Assembly (NCBI RefSeq): GCF_002902235.1
Contig: NZ_PPRL01000012.1
Span: 1-64,000, forward strand
DNA length: 64,000 bases
Origin: Staphylococcus ureilyticus
GTDB taxonomy: Bacteria > Bacillota > Bacilli > Staphylococcales > Staphylococcaceae
Reading direction: 5' to 3'
Of the stretch, positions 20,565-27,659 are shown piece after piece. The position numbers were made by a program, and so were the translations under genes. The notes under the pieces are model-generated. The model worked only from the letters and a program-made list of their open reading frames with translations. It was not told where the DNA came from and searched no databases. Position 1 is the first letter of the stretch. Each line of letters opens with the position of its first letter.

Positions 20565-20787
20565 GCAAACTATACATTACTGTATAGTAGGGCAATAAAT
20601 TACCAGATAGCGAAACTTGTGGTCTTTCAAACTTAGGCGCTGTTATACGAGGAGATTCAAAATTACTGAATGATGTGATAGATTTGATAGCTTTATCCAC
20701 TTCCTCTTTATGATTATTAACTTTAATGTTTAAGTCTAACGGCTTACCTAAAATTTTAGATGCATTAGTAGTAGTTCCGTTACTCAA
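20539..20787 (-). CDS. Hypothetical protein (82 codons) ending inside the structured RNA
   Basis: Opens with TTG preceded by GGTGGCG and encodes a Lys/Ser-rich, partly helical protein with no recognised domain. Its last residues are read from the 5' part of the structured RNA at 20450-20564. It may therefore be a gene truncated by insertion of that element, a 5' exon, or a chance frame. It lies between the repressor and the peptidase genes on the same strand. Confidence 0.4.
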   Translation of the reverse strand: MSNGTTTNASKILGKPLDLNIKVNNHKEEVDKAIKSITSFSNFESPRITAPKFERPQVSLSGNLLPYYTVMYSLHRVNSKEA

Positions 20788-20797
20788 TTATGTTATC

Positions 20798-20819
20798 GCC
20801 ACCGTTTTTTATCGGTGGC
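20798..20819. repeat. GC-rich hairpin downstream of the repressor gene
   Basis: GCCACCG and CGGTGGC flank an 8-nt loop, 57 bp past the repressor stop. On the minus strand no T run follows, so termination would be weak. On the plus strand TTCTTTGTGTTT follows. Confidence 0.5.
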
Positions 20820-20875
20820 TTCTTTGTGTTTCCACAAAGTTCAGCATATGTCTTTATCCTATTAAACTATTACTT

Positions 20876-21208
20876 CTATTTACGTTTACTTTTTAGGTAG
20901 TTAATAAAATCTTCAACTTCTTGCTTTTCTTCATCAGTTAAATCTTCTTTATCAAAATGTGCTGCAATTGTGTCTTGTTCTGGTTGTTCTTGTTCATTTT
21001 CTTCAAACCCAAGTAAATATTCAGTACTAATATGAAGTGCTTTAGCAAAATCTTCTGCACGATTCAAAGGGAACTCTCTAGTTAAATTTAAATAACGTGA
21101 TACAGCAGATTTAGCCATTCCCACACGACGAGCCAATTCACTAAGTGACATGTTTTGTTCTTTTAATGTTGTTTTAATTACCGTGATTATTTCATCATTT
21201 GTTCTCAT
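20876..21208 (-). CDS. Short XRE-family phage repressor (ImmR/CI-like)
   Basis: A 110-aa protein with an N-terminal helix-turn-helix (SLSELARRVGMAKSAVSRYLN, about residues 21-41) and a short acidic C-terminal region. There is no LexA-like autoproteolytic domain, so induction probably depends on the ImmA-like peptidase, as in ImmR/ImmA systems. GGGAG precedes the ATG. Operators of the GTTCTC-N4-GAGAAC type surround its promoter. Confidence 0.9.
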   Translation of the reverse strand: MRTNDEIITVIKTTLKEQNMSLSELARRVGMAKSAVSRYLNLTREFPLNRAEDFAKALHISTEYLLGFEENEQEQPEQDTIAAHFDKEDLTDEEKQEVEDFINYLKSKRK

Positions 21209-21257
21209 TTTTAGTATCTCCCGAATAATTTATTTGTTCTTTTAAGTGAACATCTTG

Positions 21258-21286
21258 ATTATAACATCGTTCCCAAAAGAATACAA
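21258..21286 (-). promoter_or_regulatory. Repressor promoter
   Basis: TTGTAT and TATAAT on the minus strand with a 17-nt spacer. One operator lies in the spacer and one just downstream, allowing autoregulation. Confidence 0.75.
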
Positions 21287-21332
21287 TATATAGGAAGAAA
21301 AAACTTTTTTGAGTAAAAAAAAAACAAAAGTG

Positions 21333-21362
21333 TTGACTAACGAGAACGAAGCGTGTTAAGTT
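21333..21362 (+). promoter_or_regulatory. Early lytic promoter
   Basis: TTGACT at 21333-21338 overlaps an operator. The -10 is less certain (TTAAGT or TAAGTT near 21356-21362, 17-18 nt spacing). It drives cro and the replication genes. Confidence 0.6.
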
Positions 21363-21401
21363 ATATACAGTTCTCAAACGAGAACGATTGGAGGTGACAA
21401 C

Positions 21402-21653
21402 ATGATACTGAATCTCAAGCGATTGAGAGCCGAAAGAATTGCTTGTGGAATTACGCAAGATGAGATGGCTCACAAAATGGGGTGGAAAACAAGAACACCT
21501 TATGCCAAAAGAGAAAACGGATTTGTAGATATCGGTGCAAATGAGTTTATAAAAATGGCTAAAATATTAGGTTACGAAACTAATAATTTAGATATTTTTT
21601 TTACACACAATGTTCTCGATAGAGAACAAAATAAAAACAAGGAGGTAAATTAA
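21402..21653 (+). CDS. Cro-like XRE regulator
   Basis: An 83-aa helix-turn-helix protein (ITQDEMAHKMGWKTRTPYAKRENG, about residues 17-40), divergent from the repressor. It is expected to bind the same operators and favour lytic growth. GGAGGTGA precedes the ATG. A perfect operator copy lies inside the last codons. Confidence 0.88.
   Translation: MILNLKRLRAERIACGITQDEMAHKMGWKTRTPYAKRENGFVDIGANEFIKMAKILGYETNNLDIFFTHNVLDREQNKNKEVN
21612..21627. promoter_or_regulatory. Fifth operator inside the end of cro
   Basis: GTTCTCGATAGAGAAC is a perfect match to the operator consensus, about 225 bp downstream of the main array and 27 bp before the next gene. It could support looping or act as a roadblock. 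Confidence 0.7.
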
Positions 21654-22556
21654 TTGAATGAATTACAACTAAGCGATGACTTAACAACTATTGAAACTGA
21701 AATTAAAAGTTATCAAAACATTGCGGGTCAATCGATATTCGAGATTGGGAGAAGATTAAAGCATGTAAAAGAGAATGACTTAGTACATGGAGAATTCAGA
21801 AATTGGGTTGAAAAAATTGGTTTGAGTAAAAGCTCTGCAAATAGATTTATGAAAATAGCTGATAATCCAAAACTAAATGACCCATCGCTGGGACATTTAG
21901 GAACCAGTGTACTTTACGAATTAGCAACGTTAGACGAAAAGGAACATGACAAAGTCTATGAAACAAAAAGCGGAGAAAATAAAAAAGTTACTGAAATGTC
22001 CCAAAGAGAAATTCAGGAGTTAAAAAAACAACTAAAACAACGTGAAGAAGAAAAATCAGAACTCGAATCGCAATTAGAACAAGCGCAACATTCGGAATCA
22101 ATCGCACGTAAACAACTAGAAGATGAGGAAAACAAGGAACCAGAAGTAGTCGAACGATACATGGAACCTGACGATTACGAAACAGCGAAGGAACAAGCAA
22201 AGAAATTGAGTCGAGAGAAAAAGGAACTCGAACAAAAAGTTAAATTCTACGAATCACAACGTCATAAGGAGGAGCCAGTGGTTGAAAAACAAGAGGCAGA
22301 ACAAGATAAACCTATCGACGCAAGAGAACAAATCAATAGAGACTCAAGAGCAGTAGAGCCTGAAGTTAGACGCATGATGCAATATGAAACTTCGGCAAAC
22401 GCATTAGTAAGTGCATTAGAAGAAATTATCGATATACACGATAGAGAAATAGATGATTTCGAAGTTTTCGATAAAGTCTTATCAACTTTAAATTACAAAT
22501 CATTAAAACAAGCACAAGAAAAAATAAATCACTTTATAAAAGTAGGAGGATATTAA
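21654..22556 (+). CDS. DUF3102-like protein with coiled coil
   Basis: A 300-aa protein. The N-terminal part (GQSIFEIGRRLKHVKENDLVHGEFRNWVEKIGLSKSSANRFMKIA) matches the DUF3102 pattern with a helix-turn-helix-like end. Residues about 115-215 form a long charged coiled coil rich in Glu, Lys and Gln. The start is TTG with a strong AAGGAGG. It lies 2 nt from the ParB-like gene, so the two probably act together, perhaps in DNA binding or partition. Confidence 0.75.
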   Translation: MNELQLSDDLTTIETEIKSYQNIAGQSIFEIGRRLKHVKENDLVHGEFRNWVEKIGLSKSSANRFMKIADNPKLNDPSLGHLGTSVLYELATLDEKEHDKVYETKSGENKKVTEMSQREIQELKKQLKQREEEKSELESQLEQAQHSESIARKQLEDEENKEPEVVERYMEPDDYETAKEQAKKLSREKKELEQKVKFYESQRHKEEPVVEKQEAEQDKPIDAREQINRDSRAVEPEVRRMMQYETSANALVSALEEIIDIHDREIDDFEVFDKVLSTLNYKSLKQAQEKINHFIKVGGY

Positions 22557-22558
22557 TT

Positions 22559-23326
22559 ATGAAATTAAGAAATTTAAACGTAAACGAATTACAAACAGAT
22601 ATGAGTTATCAGTCGCCAGTAAAAGAGGTGCAAGTCAAGCGTATTGTGAATAACTTTGACGAGGCTTCAATTGACTCAATCGTAGTTAATAGACGAGATA
22701 ACGGCTACTACTACATCATTGATGGTCAACATAGAGTACAAGCATTAAAAGAACTAGGAATTGGAACAGTACCTGCTAAGGTTCACGAAGGATTAACTGT
22801 TACAGAAGAAGCTAAACTTTATAAAAACATCAACACTAGACCTACTAAATCTCCAAACTCAATGGCAAAAGCAAGTTTGAAACAAGGGGATGAAAATGCA
22901 GAACTAATTTTGTTCAGTGTATTAGAAGCTGGTTTAGACATCGATTACGACAATAACAATCCAACACAAAATTATATAACTGCTTATCGTTCACTAGAAC
23001 GTGTGTACAACAAATATGGTAGTCGTGGTTTGACTGAAACACTAACTTTCATTAAAGACTCATTCGGTGTAGAAAGAACATTCTTTCAAGGATACATTAT
23101 GGAAGGTTTTGCTAAGTTTCTAGCAACTTACTACGACGTTCTAAAAAAGGATAACTTACTGAAGAGATTACAACAAAAAGGTTTCGACAACTTAATGGCA
23201 GATGTTAATAAGCAACGTCCAAATTTTAATTCAAAAAAAGAATGCCTGCCATTTGTACTGACAGACATCTACAACAAAAATCGTAAAAAAGATTACAAAT
23301 TAGACAAGAAACTCTTGTTTATCTAA
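22559..23326 (+). CDS. ParB N-terminal-domain-like protein
   Basis: A 255-aa protein whose N-terminus has the ParB/sulfiredoxin-like fold signature (VKRIVNNFDEASIDSIVVNRRDNGYYYIIDGQHRVQALKELG). The GQHR motif corresponds to the CTP/DNA-binding box of ParB-like proteins, but no ParB HTH domain is evident. GGAGG precedes the ATG. Phage members are usually annotated only as ParB-like; the function is unproven. Confidence 0.78.
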   Translation: MKLRNLNVNELQTDMSYQSPVKEVQVKRIVNNFDEASIDSIVVNRRDNGYYYIIDGQHRVQALKELGIGTVPAKVHEGLTVTEEAKLYKNINTRPTKSPNSMAKASLKQGDENAELILFSVLEAGLDIDYDNNNPTQNYITAYRSLERVYNKYGSRGLTETLTFIKDSFGVERTFFQGYIMEGFAKFLATYYDVLKKDNLLKRLQQKGFDNLMADVNKQRPNFNSKKECLPFVLTDIYNKNRKKDYKLDKKLLFI

Positions 23327-23457
23327 TTATACCACATGGGGTGGTTACTTGCCACCTCAATTATTACACATATTGTGTGTAGAAATAAAAGGCTGTCCAT
23401 AATGTGGACACCCTTAAAGAGGACCACATCACAAATCGAACAATAGGAGGAAACGGA
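23327..23457 (+). promoter_or_regulatory. Leader with two small hairpins
   Basis: GGTGG/CCACC near 23340-23356 and TGTCCA/TGGACA near 23395-23411 can form hairpins between the ParB-like gene and the small protein at 23458. There is no clear T run, so an mRNA-processing or attenuator role is possible. Confidence 0.35.
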
Positions 23458-23646
23458 ATGAACAAATTACAACCAATCAAAAAAGCAATCATCCTATACA
23501 CTGCTGTAACAGTAATAGAACAATTGCTTAATCGACCTAAGAATTATCTAAAAGACAATTCATTTGTTATACCAAGTGATGCTAAAAATGCTACTAATTC
23601 TGCTCGTCGTCTTTTAAAAGCAGCATCGCAGTATTGTAAGAAATAG
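23458..23646 (+). CDS. Small phage protein, paralogue 1
   Basis: A 62-aa protein starting MNKLQPIKKAIILYTAVTV, a basic then hydrophobic N-terminus like a membrane anchor or signal, followed by a Lys/Arg-rich tail. The start has GGAGG 9 nt upstream. The leader and first residues are closely similar to those of the gene at 23716, pointing to a tandem duplication. Function unknown. Confidence 0.6.
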   Translation: MNKLQPIKKAIILYTAVTVIEQLLNRPKNYLKDNSFVIPSDAKNATNSARRLLKAASQYCKK

Positions 23647-23715
23647 ATTGAGAGTATTTTTTACTAAGTTCGTAGAGTGATAAATAAAAAAAATAGAAAT
23701 ATAGGAGAAAACGGA

Positions 23716-23949
23716 ATGAACAAATCAATTAAAAAAGCACTCTTAATAGCAACTACTGCAATAGTTACTAAAAAGGTGCTTGATAAAACAAGAAACAAAG
23801 TAGTACATCATTTAATTATTAATGAGAAAGACCTTGAGATAAAACAATTAAAAATTAAAAAAGCGATTCGTGAATTAGAAGAAGCTGAATCGACAATAAA
23901 TTCATTAATTGAAGAAGGGTTCCCTTTTAATACTACTTTTTCAGAGTGA
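23716..23949 (+). CDS. Small phage protein, paralogue 2
   Basis: A 77-aa protein with N-terminus MNKSIKKALLIATTAIV resembling that of the gene at 23458, then a charged helical region (about 42-65) with coiled-coil character. GGAG lies upstream in the same sequence context as paralogue 1. The 3' end overlaps the minus-strand zinc-ribbon gene by 17 nt. Function unknown. Confidence 0.6.
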   Translation: MNKSIKKALLIATTAIVTKKVLDKTRNKVVHHLIINEKDLEIKQLKIKKAIRELEEAESTINSLIEEGFPFNTTFSE

Positions 23950-24058
23950 AATCGAGTTTACATCTTGAACAACGGTTATGTTTTTTCTTAGTAGAAATTT
24001 TCATACGTTTACCACAATTAGGGCAAGATGTCTCAATAGTCACATGATCTTTGGACAT
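23933..24058 (-). CDS. 41-aa zinc-ribbon protein on the opposite strand
   Basis: Encodes two Cys pairs, CPNCGKR and CSRCK, spaced like a zinc ribbon, in a Lys-rich background. GGTGGTGA lies 5 nt before the ATG. It is the only minus-strand gene in the early lytic region and overlaps the end of the plus-strand gene at 23716, so it may be expressed in the lysogen. It could bind DNA, RNA or a protein partner. Confidence 0.6.
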   Translation of the reverse strand: MSKDHVTIETSCPNCGKRMKISTKKKHNRCSRCKLDFTLKK

Positions 24059-24132
24059 AAGTATCACCACCCACTATCGCAGTAGCGATAAAAATAGTAT
24101 AGCACAACCTAAAAACGAAAGGAGTGATCGTA

Positions 24133-24339
24133 ATGATTAAAAACGTACTAACTTCAAAAGAAGTAGCAAATGTATTGGAGGTCTCTGCCTCTACCGCATG
24201 CAAATATATCAAGCGCATGAACGAAGAAATGGAACAACAAGGATACTTTACTATTTCAGGCAGAGTGCCAGTTAAAATGTTCCAAGAAAAATTCCCGTAC
24301 CACAAAATACCGGAAGAAATATTAAAAGGAAAGGAGTGA
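24133..24339 (+). CDS. Small helix-turn-helix protein
   Basis: A 68-aa protein whose first half (LTSKEVANVLEVSASTACKYIKRMNEE) is a winged-helix/excisionase-type HTH. GGAGTG precedes the ATG at 24133. Possible roles are excisionase or a regulator of early genes; its position among early genes and the lack of another excisionase make the former worth testing. Confidence 0.7.
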   Translation: MIKNVLTSKEVANVLEVSASTACKYIKRMNEEMEQQGYFTISGRVPVKMFQEKFPYHKIPEEILKGKE

Positions 24340-24343
24340 TTAC

Positions 24344-24520
24344 ATGAGAACACTATTAACATTTCTATCAATGCCATTCTCAACAATAGCGATAGGCTTA
24401 GCAACAAACGATTTCTTCATTGGTATGTTGTTAGCAGTAATGGCAGGTTTCGGATTGTATTGGTTCTGGGATAAGTTTTTCGATGCATTAAAAAAGACTG
24501 AAAGCAACGGCAATTGCTAA
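24344..24520 (+). CDS. 58-aa membrane protein
   Basis: Starts MRTLLTFLSMPF, with two predicted membrane helices (about 5-20 and 26-44) and a charged tail. GGAGTG precedes the ATG. It lies 4 bp after the HTH gene. Function unknown; small membrane proteins in phage early regions can act in superinfection exclusion. Confidence 0.65.
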   Translation: MRTLLTFLSMPFSTIAIGLATNDFFIGMLLAVMAGFGLYWFWDKFFDALKKTESNGNC

Positions 24521-24581
24521 CAGTCAAACGATTTACAAAATATACAACTTAAATATACACGGAATTGAGGTGTTTCGTCAA

Positions 24582-24806
24582 ATGGCGAAGGAAACGGTAA
24601 CTTATATCATTCGGCACAGAGAAATACCAATTTATATAACGAACAAACCTAGTGATGCTAATCCAGATACAAATTATTCCACTAACATAAGTAGAGCTAG
24701 AGAATTCGATGGAATGGAAGAAGCAAAAATTAATATGGACCATCACATAGCTATAAAAAAGACGGTCATAGAAACAACGGAATACGAGGAGGTACAAGAT
24801 GACTAG
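24582..24806 (+). CDS. DUF2483-like staphylococcal phage protein
   Basis: A 74-aa protein beginning MAKETVTYIIRHREIPIYIT and ending with an acidic ETTEYEEVQDD. The pattern REFDGMEEAKINMDHH matches the DUF2483 family of staphylococcal phages, of unknown function. The ATG at 24582 is preferred over an in-frame GTG at 24570 because TTGAGGTG is then 9 nt away. It overlaps the next gene by 8 nt. Confidence 0.75.
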   Translation: MAKETVTYIIRHREIPIYITNKPSDANPDTNYSTNISRAREFDGMEEAKINMDHHIAIKKTVIETTEYEEVQDD

Positions 24807-25425
24807 CTTTATCGAAAAATTTAACGAACTTAATTCACGTAACGTAAACGAACACGTTGAACAAAAAAATGGTCTCAACTATTTATCTTGGGCATATGTT
24901 CAACAAGAATTAACTAAATTAGATGAAAATTTTCAACACAGATTCATAGAATTTCCTTATACAGACAGTGAACGTGACGACATTTTCGTGCCTTATTTAA
25001 AGACAGATGAAGGTTATATGGTTTGTGTGGAAATCACATTATTTGGCGTTACCAAAAGAGAGTGGTTACCAGTATTAAATTACAAAAACCAAGCAATTCC
25101 TAAAGGATCAGCTACAACTTTCGACATAAACAAAAGTATGAAAAGAGTAATGGTAAAATGTGCAGCTCAATTTGGTCTAGGAAACTATTTATATTTGGGT
25201 GAGGATGCACCAGATGCTAGTGATAATGACAGAACAGAATTAGAAGATAAGATTAATCAATTTGTTAGTATCTCGCAAGAAAAAGGCCGTGACGCAACAT
25301 TAGACAAAACAATGCGATGGTTAGGTATATCGGACATGAACAAAGTATCACAAAAAGAAATAGCACAAGCACACGCGAAACTAGATGCAGGACTAAAACA
25401 ATTAGATAAGGATGATGAACAATGA
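24799..25425 (+). CDS. DUF1071 single-strand annealing protein (Sak-like)
   Basis: A 208-aa protein of the DUF1071 family, related to Sak/Rad52-like annealing proteins used in phage recombination. Seen: NYLSWAYVQQELTKLD near the N-terminus, TTFDINKSMKRVMVKCAAQFGLGNYLYLGED in the core. It lies directly upstream of SSB, its expected partner, and overlaps it by 4 nt. Confidence 0.85.
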   Translation: MTSFIEKFNELNSRNVNEHVEQKNGLNYLSWAYVQQELTKLDENFQHRFIEFPYTDSERDDIFVPYLKTDEGYMVCVEITLFGVTKREWLPVLNYKNQAIPKGSATTFDINKSMKRVMVKCAAQFGLGNYLYLGEDAPDASDNDRTELEDKINQFVSISQEKGRDATLDKTMRWLGISDMNKVSQKEIAQAHAKLDAGLKQLDKDDEQ

Positions 25426-25826
25426 ACCAATTCAACGGAGTAGGAAACTTAGTAGCAGACCCAGAATTAAAAGGACAAAACAATAATGTAGTTAATTTCA
25501 GAGTAGCAATACAACGAGCGTTTAAGAACAAGCAAACAGGAGAATACGAAACAGATTTTCTAACTTGCGTAGCATTTGGCAAAACAGCAGAAATCATCGC
25601 TAACAACTTTAGTAAAGGTCAGAAAATAGGCATTACTGGTTCAGTACAAACTGGAAGTTATGAAAACAAAGAAGGTAATAGAGTTTTCACTACTGATATT
25701 GCAGTTAATCAAGTAACTTTTGTAGAACGCAAACAGCAAGGTAATAAACCACAGCAAGCACAAGCTAAAGATAATCCATTTGCTAATGGTGGTGCAGATA
25801 TTTCTGAAGATTCGTTACCGTTCTAA
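25422..25826 (+). CDS. ssb: Single-stranded DNA-binding protein
   Basis: A 134-aa OB-fold protein starting MNQFNGVGNLVADPELK with the SSB core (VVNFRVAIQRAFKNK, FLTCVAFGKTAEIIANNFSKGQ) and a Gln/Lys-rich linker. It ends in the acidic tip EDSLPF that recruits replication and recombination proteins. Phage version, next to the annealing protein. Confidence 0.95.
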   Translation: MNQFNGVGNLVADPELKGQNNNVVNFRVAIQRAFKNKQTGEYETDFLTCVAFGKTAEIIANNFSKGQKIGITGSVQTGSYENKEGNRVFTTDIAVNQVTFVERKQQGNKPQQAQAKDNPFANGGADISEDSLPF

Positions 25827-25839
25827 AAGGACTGATTAA

Positions 25840-26514
25840 ATGGCTCAAATTAAATCGTACATCCAGCAAGATGATGGCACAATAACTGCTGTCATCACTG
25901 GATTAACTTTAGAAAATAAAGACTACTTACTGTTAGATAATGGATTAGAAGTAGAATGCGACGTAATCGTAAGTGATCCTTACAAGATAACTGATAAACA
26001 ACGTCGAAAAGTGTTCGCAATGATAAGAGATATATTCAATCACTATGGACAACCAATGGATTATTTAAGGTATATGTTCCAAAAACAACTAGAGTTCTTG
26101 CACGGCTATGAACCTATTTCATTAAGTAACTGCAGTAGACGACAAGCCAGTGAATTAATCGAGTTGATACTTGATTTTATATTCACAAATAATATACCTA
26201 TCCACAAAGCCACTAGCGACCTTATGAGCAACGATAAGTATTTTATATATAAATCTACCATAAACAGAATATGTGTCGTCTGTGGGGCTAAGAATGCCGA
26301 TTTAGCACATTATCAAGCAGTAGGTAGAGGACGCAACAGAAACAAGATAGATCATTACGGAAACAAAGTATTAGCACTATGTAGATTCCACCACAATCAA
26401 CAACACAACATGGGAATGGATAGCTTTAATAAGTTACATCATTTAGAAAACTCTTGGGTGGAAGTGGACGAGAAACTGAATAAGATGCTGAAAGGAGTAA
26501 AAGTGAATGACTGA
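25840..26514 (+). CDS. HNH nuclease (phage replication/recombination region)
   Basis: A 224-aa protein. The C-terminal half has a zinc-bound HNH-like core: CVVCGAKNADLAHYQAVG, then DHYGNKVLALCRFHHNQQHNMG. Staphylococcal phage relatives are annotated as putative HNHc nuclease and may process replication or recombination intermediates. It overlaps the next gene by 8 nt. Confidence 0.8.
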   Translation: MAQIKSYIQQDDGTITAVITGLTLENKDYLLLDNGLEVECDVIVSDPYKITDKQRRKVFAMIRDIFNHYGQPMDYLRYMFQKQLEFLHGYEPISLSNCSRRQASELIELILDFIFTNNIPIHKATSDLMSNDKYFIYKSTINRICVVCGAKNADLAHYQAVGRGRNRNKIDHYGNKVLALCRFHHNQQHNMGMDSFNKLHHLENSWVEVDEKLNKMLKGVKVND

Positions 26515-27298
26515 AGTGTCATGGATTAAGTTGAAAGTTGGAATGTTCGATGATAGCAAAATTAAGTATATAGAAGCTTTGCCTGAAAGAGATACAATCA
26601 TAACAATTTGGGTTAAGTTATTAACTTTAGCTGGCAAGTACAACGAACAAGGTTACATCATGTTATCGGAAAACTTACCTTACAACGAAGAAATGCTAGC
26701 GAATGAATTTAATAGACCACTTAATTCAATCAGACTAGCATTACAAACATTTGAAAAATTAGGAATGACAGAGATTGTTCAAGGCGTAATCAAAATATCT
26801 AATTGGGAAAAACACCAGAACATTGAAGGTTTAGATAAGATTCGTGAACAAAATAGATTGCGTAAACAAAGGCAACGAGAAAAAGAACGACTATTAACAG
26901 ATGGTCACGTGAAGTCACGTGACAGTCACGCAACAGAAGAAGAATTAGAAATAGAAGAAGAAATAGAAGAAGAAAGAGATAAAACACCTTCCCTTCCTTA
27001 CAAAAAAATAATCGAACATCTTAATAATAAGGCTGATAAAAAATACAAACATACAACTGGTAAAACTCAAACGTTAATAAAAGCTAGATTTAACGAAGGA
27101 TTTACCGAAGATGATTTCATAAATGTTATAGACAACATGGTTAAAGAGTGGAAAGGCGATAACAAAATGGACAGATATCTAAGACCAGAAACATTATTTG
27201 GTACAAAGTTCGAAAGTTATCTAAATCAAACAACAACAATTACTAATAAGAGCGATGGAGATAGTTTCTTTAATCAACTTATCAACGGGGAGGATTAA
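26507..27298 (+). CDS. Replisome organizer (DnaD-like)
   Basis: A 263-aa origin-binding initiator. The N-terminal winged-helix domain (WIKLKVGMFDDSKIKYIEALPERDTI) matches phage replisome organizers, a charged linker (about 120-160) follows, and the C-terminal domain (KKIIEHLNNKADKKYKHTTGKTQTLIKARFNEGFTEDDF) is a conserved phage replication module. The linker DNA carries repeats suggesting the origin. It is followed by the helicase-loading and helicase genes. Confidence 0.88.
   Translation: MTEVSWIKLKVGMFDDSKIKYIEALPERDTIITIWVKLLTLAGKYNEQGYIMLSENLPYNEEMLANEFNRPLNSIRLALQTFEKLGMTEIVQGVIKISNWEKHQNIEGLDKIREQNRLRKQRQREKERLLTDGHVKSRDSHATEEELEIEEEIEEERDKTPSLPYKKIIEHLNNKADKKYKHTTGKTQTLIKARFNEGFTEDDFINVIDNMVKEWKGDNKMDRYLRPETLFGTKFESYLNQTTTITNKSDGDSFFNQLINGED
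26904..26930. repeat. Candidate replication-origin iterons
   Basis: Three GTCACG repeats at 26904, 26914 and 26925, two of them inside GTCACGTGA palindromes, spaced 10 and 11 bp. They lie in the linker-coding part of the replisome organizer gene, where many phage origins are located. Confidence 0.6.
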
Positions 27299-27302
27299 CT
27301 AA

Positions 27303-27659
27303 ATGACTATGAATAAAAAAGAAGCTGCAACAATCATGAGTTTAGTTGATTCTGCTTACAACATGAATTTTGCTAAAGACGATTTGAAAGCTAGATTGTG
27401 GGTTGAACAACTTACTAAGTATGGTGATTACGATAGATCATTACACAAGACTAAAAAATATATACGTGAACATAAATTTAAACCTACTGTTTCAGAAATT
27501 ATGGACAGTAAACCTAAACAGTCAAATGACATCGTAATACCAGAAGAAGAAACTCACGAGTACAGAATGAAACATGATGCTGAATATGCCAAAAATCGTG
27601 AAGCATTAAAAAATAAATGGCAACAAATGAAACAAGAATGGATGAATGAAGATGACTAA
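27303..27659 (+). CDS. Putative helicase-loader or replication accessory protein
   Basis: A 118-aa, mostly helical protein (KKEAATIMSLVDSAYNMNFAKDDLKARLWVEQL) of a family found between the replisome organizer and DnaB-like helicase in staphylococcal phages. It has no Walker motif, so is not a DnaC/DnaI-type ATPase. It overlaps the helicase gene by 14 nt. Confidence 0.65.
   Translation: MTMNKKEAATIMSLVDSAYNMNFAKDDLKARLWVEQLTKYGDYDRSLHKTKKYIREHKFKPTVSEIMDSKPKQSNDIVIPEEETHEYRMKHDAEYAKNREALKNKWQQMKQEWMNEDD

Larger units (their letters stand above)
21236..21385. promoter_or_regulatory. Operator array between repressor and cro genes
   Basis: Four copies of the palindrome GTTCTC-N4-GAGAAC: 21236-21251 and 21269-21284 (two and three mismatches) on the repressor side, 21332-21347 (two mismatches, overlapping the cro -35) and 21370-21385 (perfect, just before the cro ribosome binding site). 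They are the likely targets of the repressor and Cro. Confidence 0.8.

Noticed and set aside
21258..21627. Short repeats in the immunity region as a CRISPR array
   Set aside because: The repeats are 16-bp palindromes at irregular spacing overlapping promoters, with no spacers or cas genes; they are operators.
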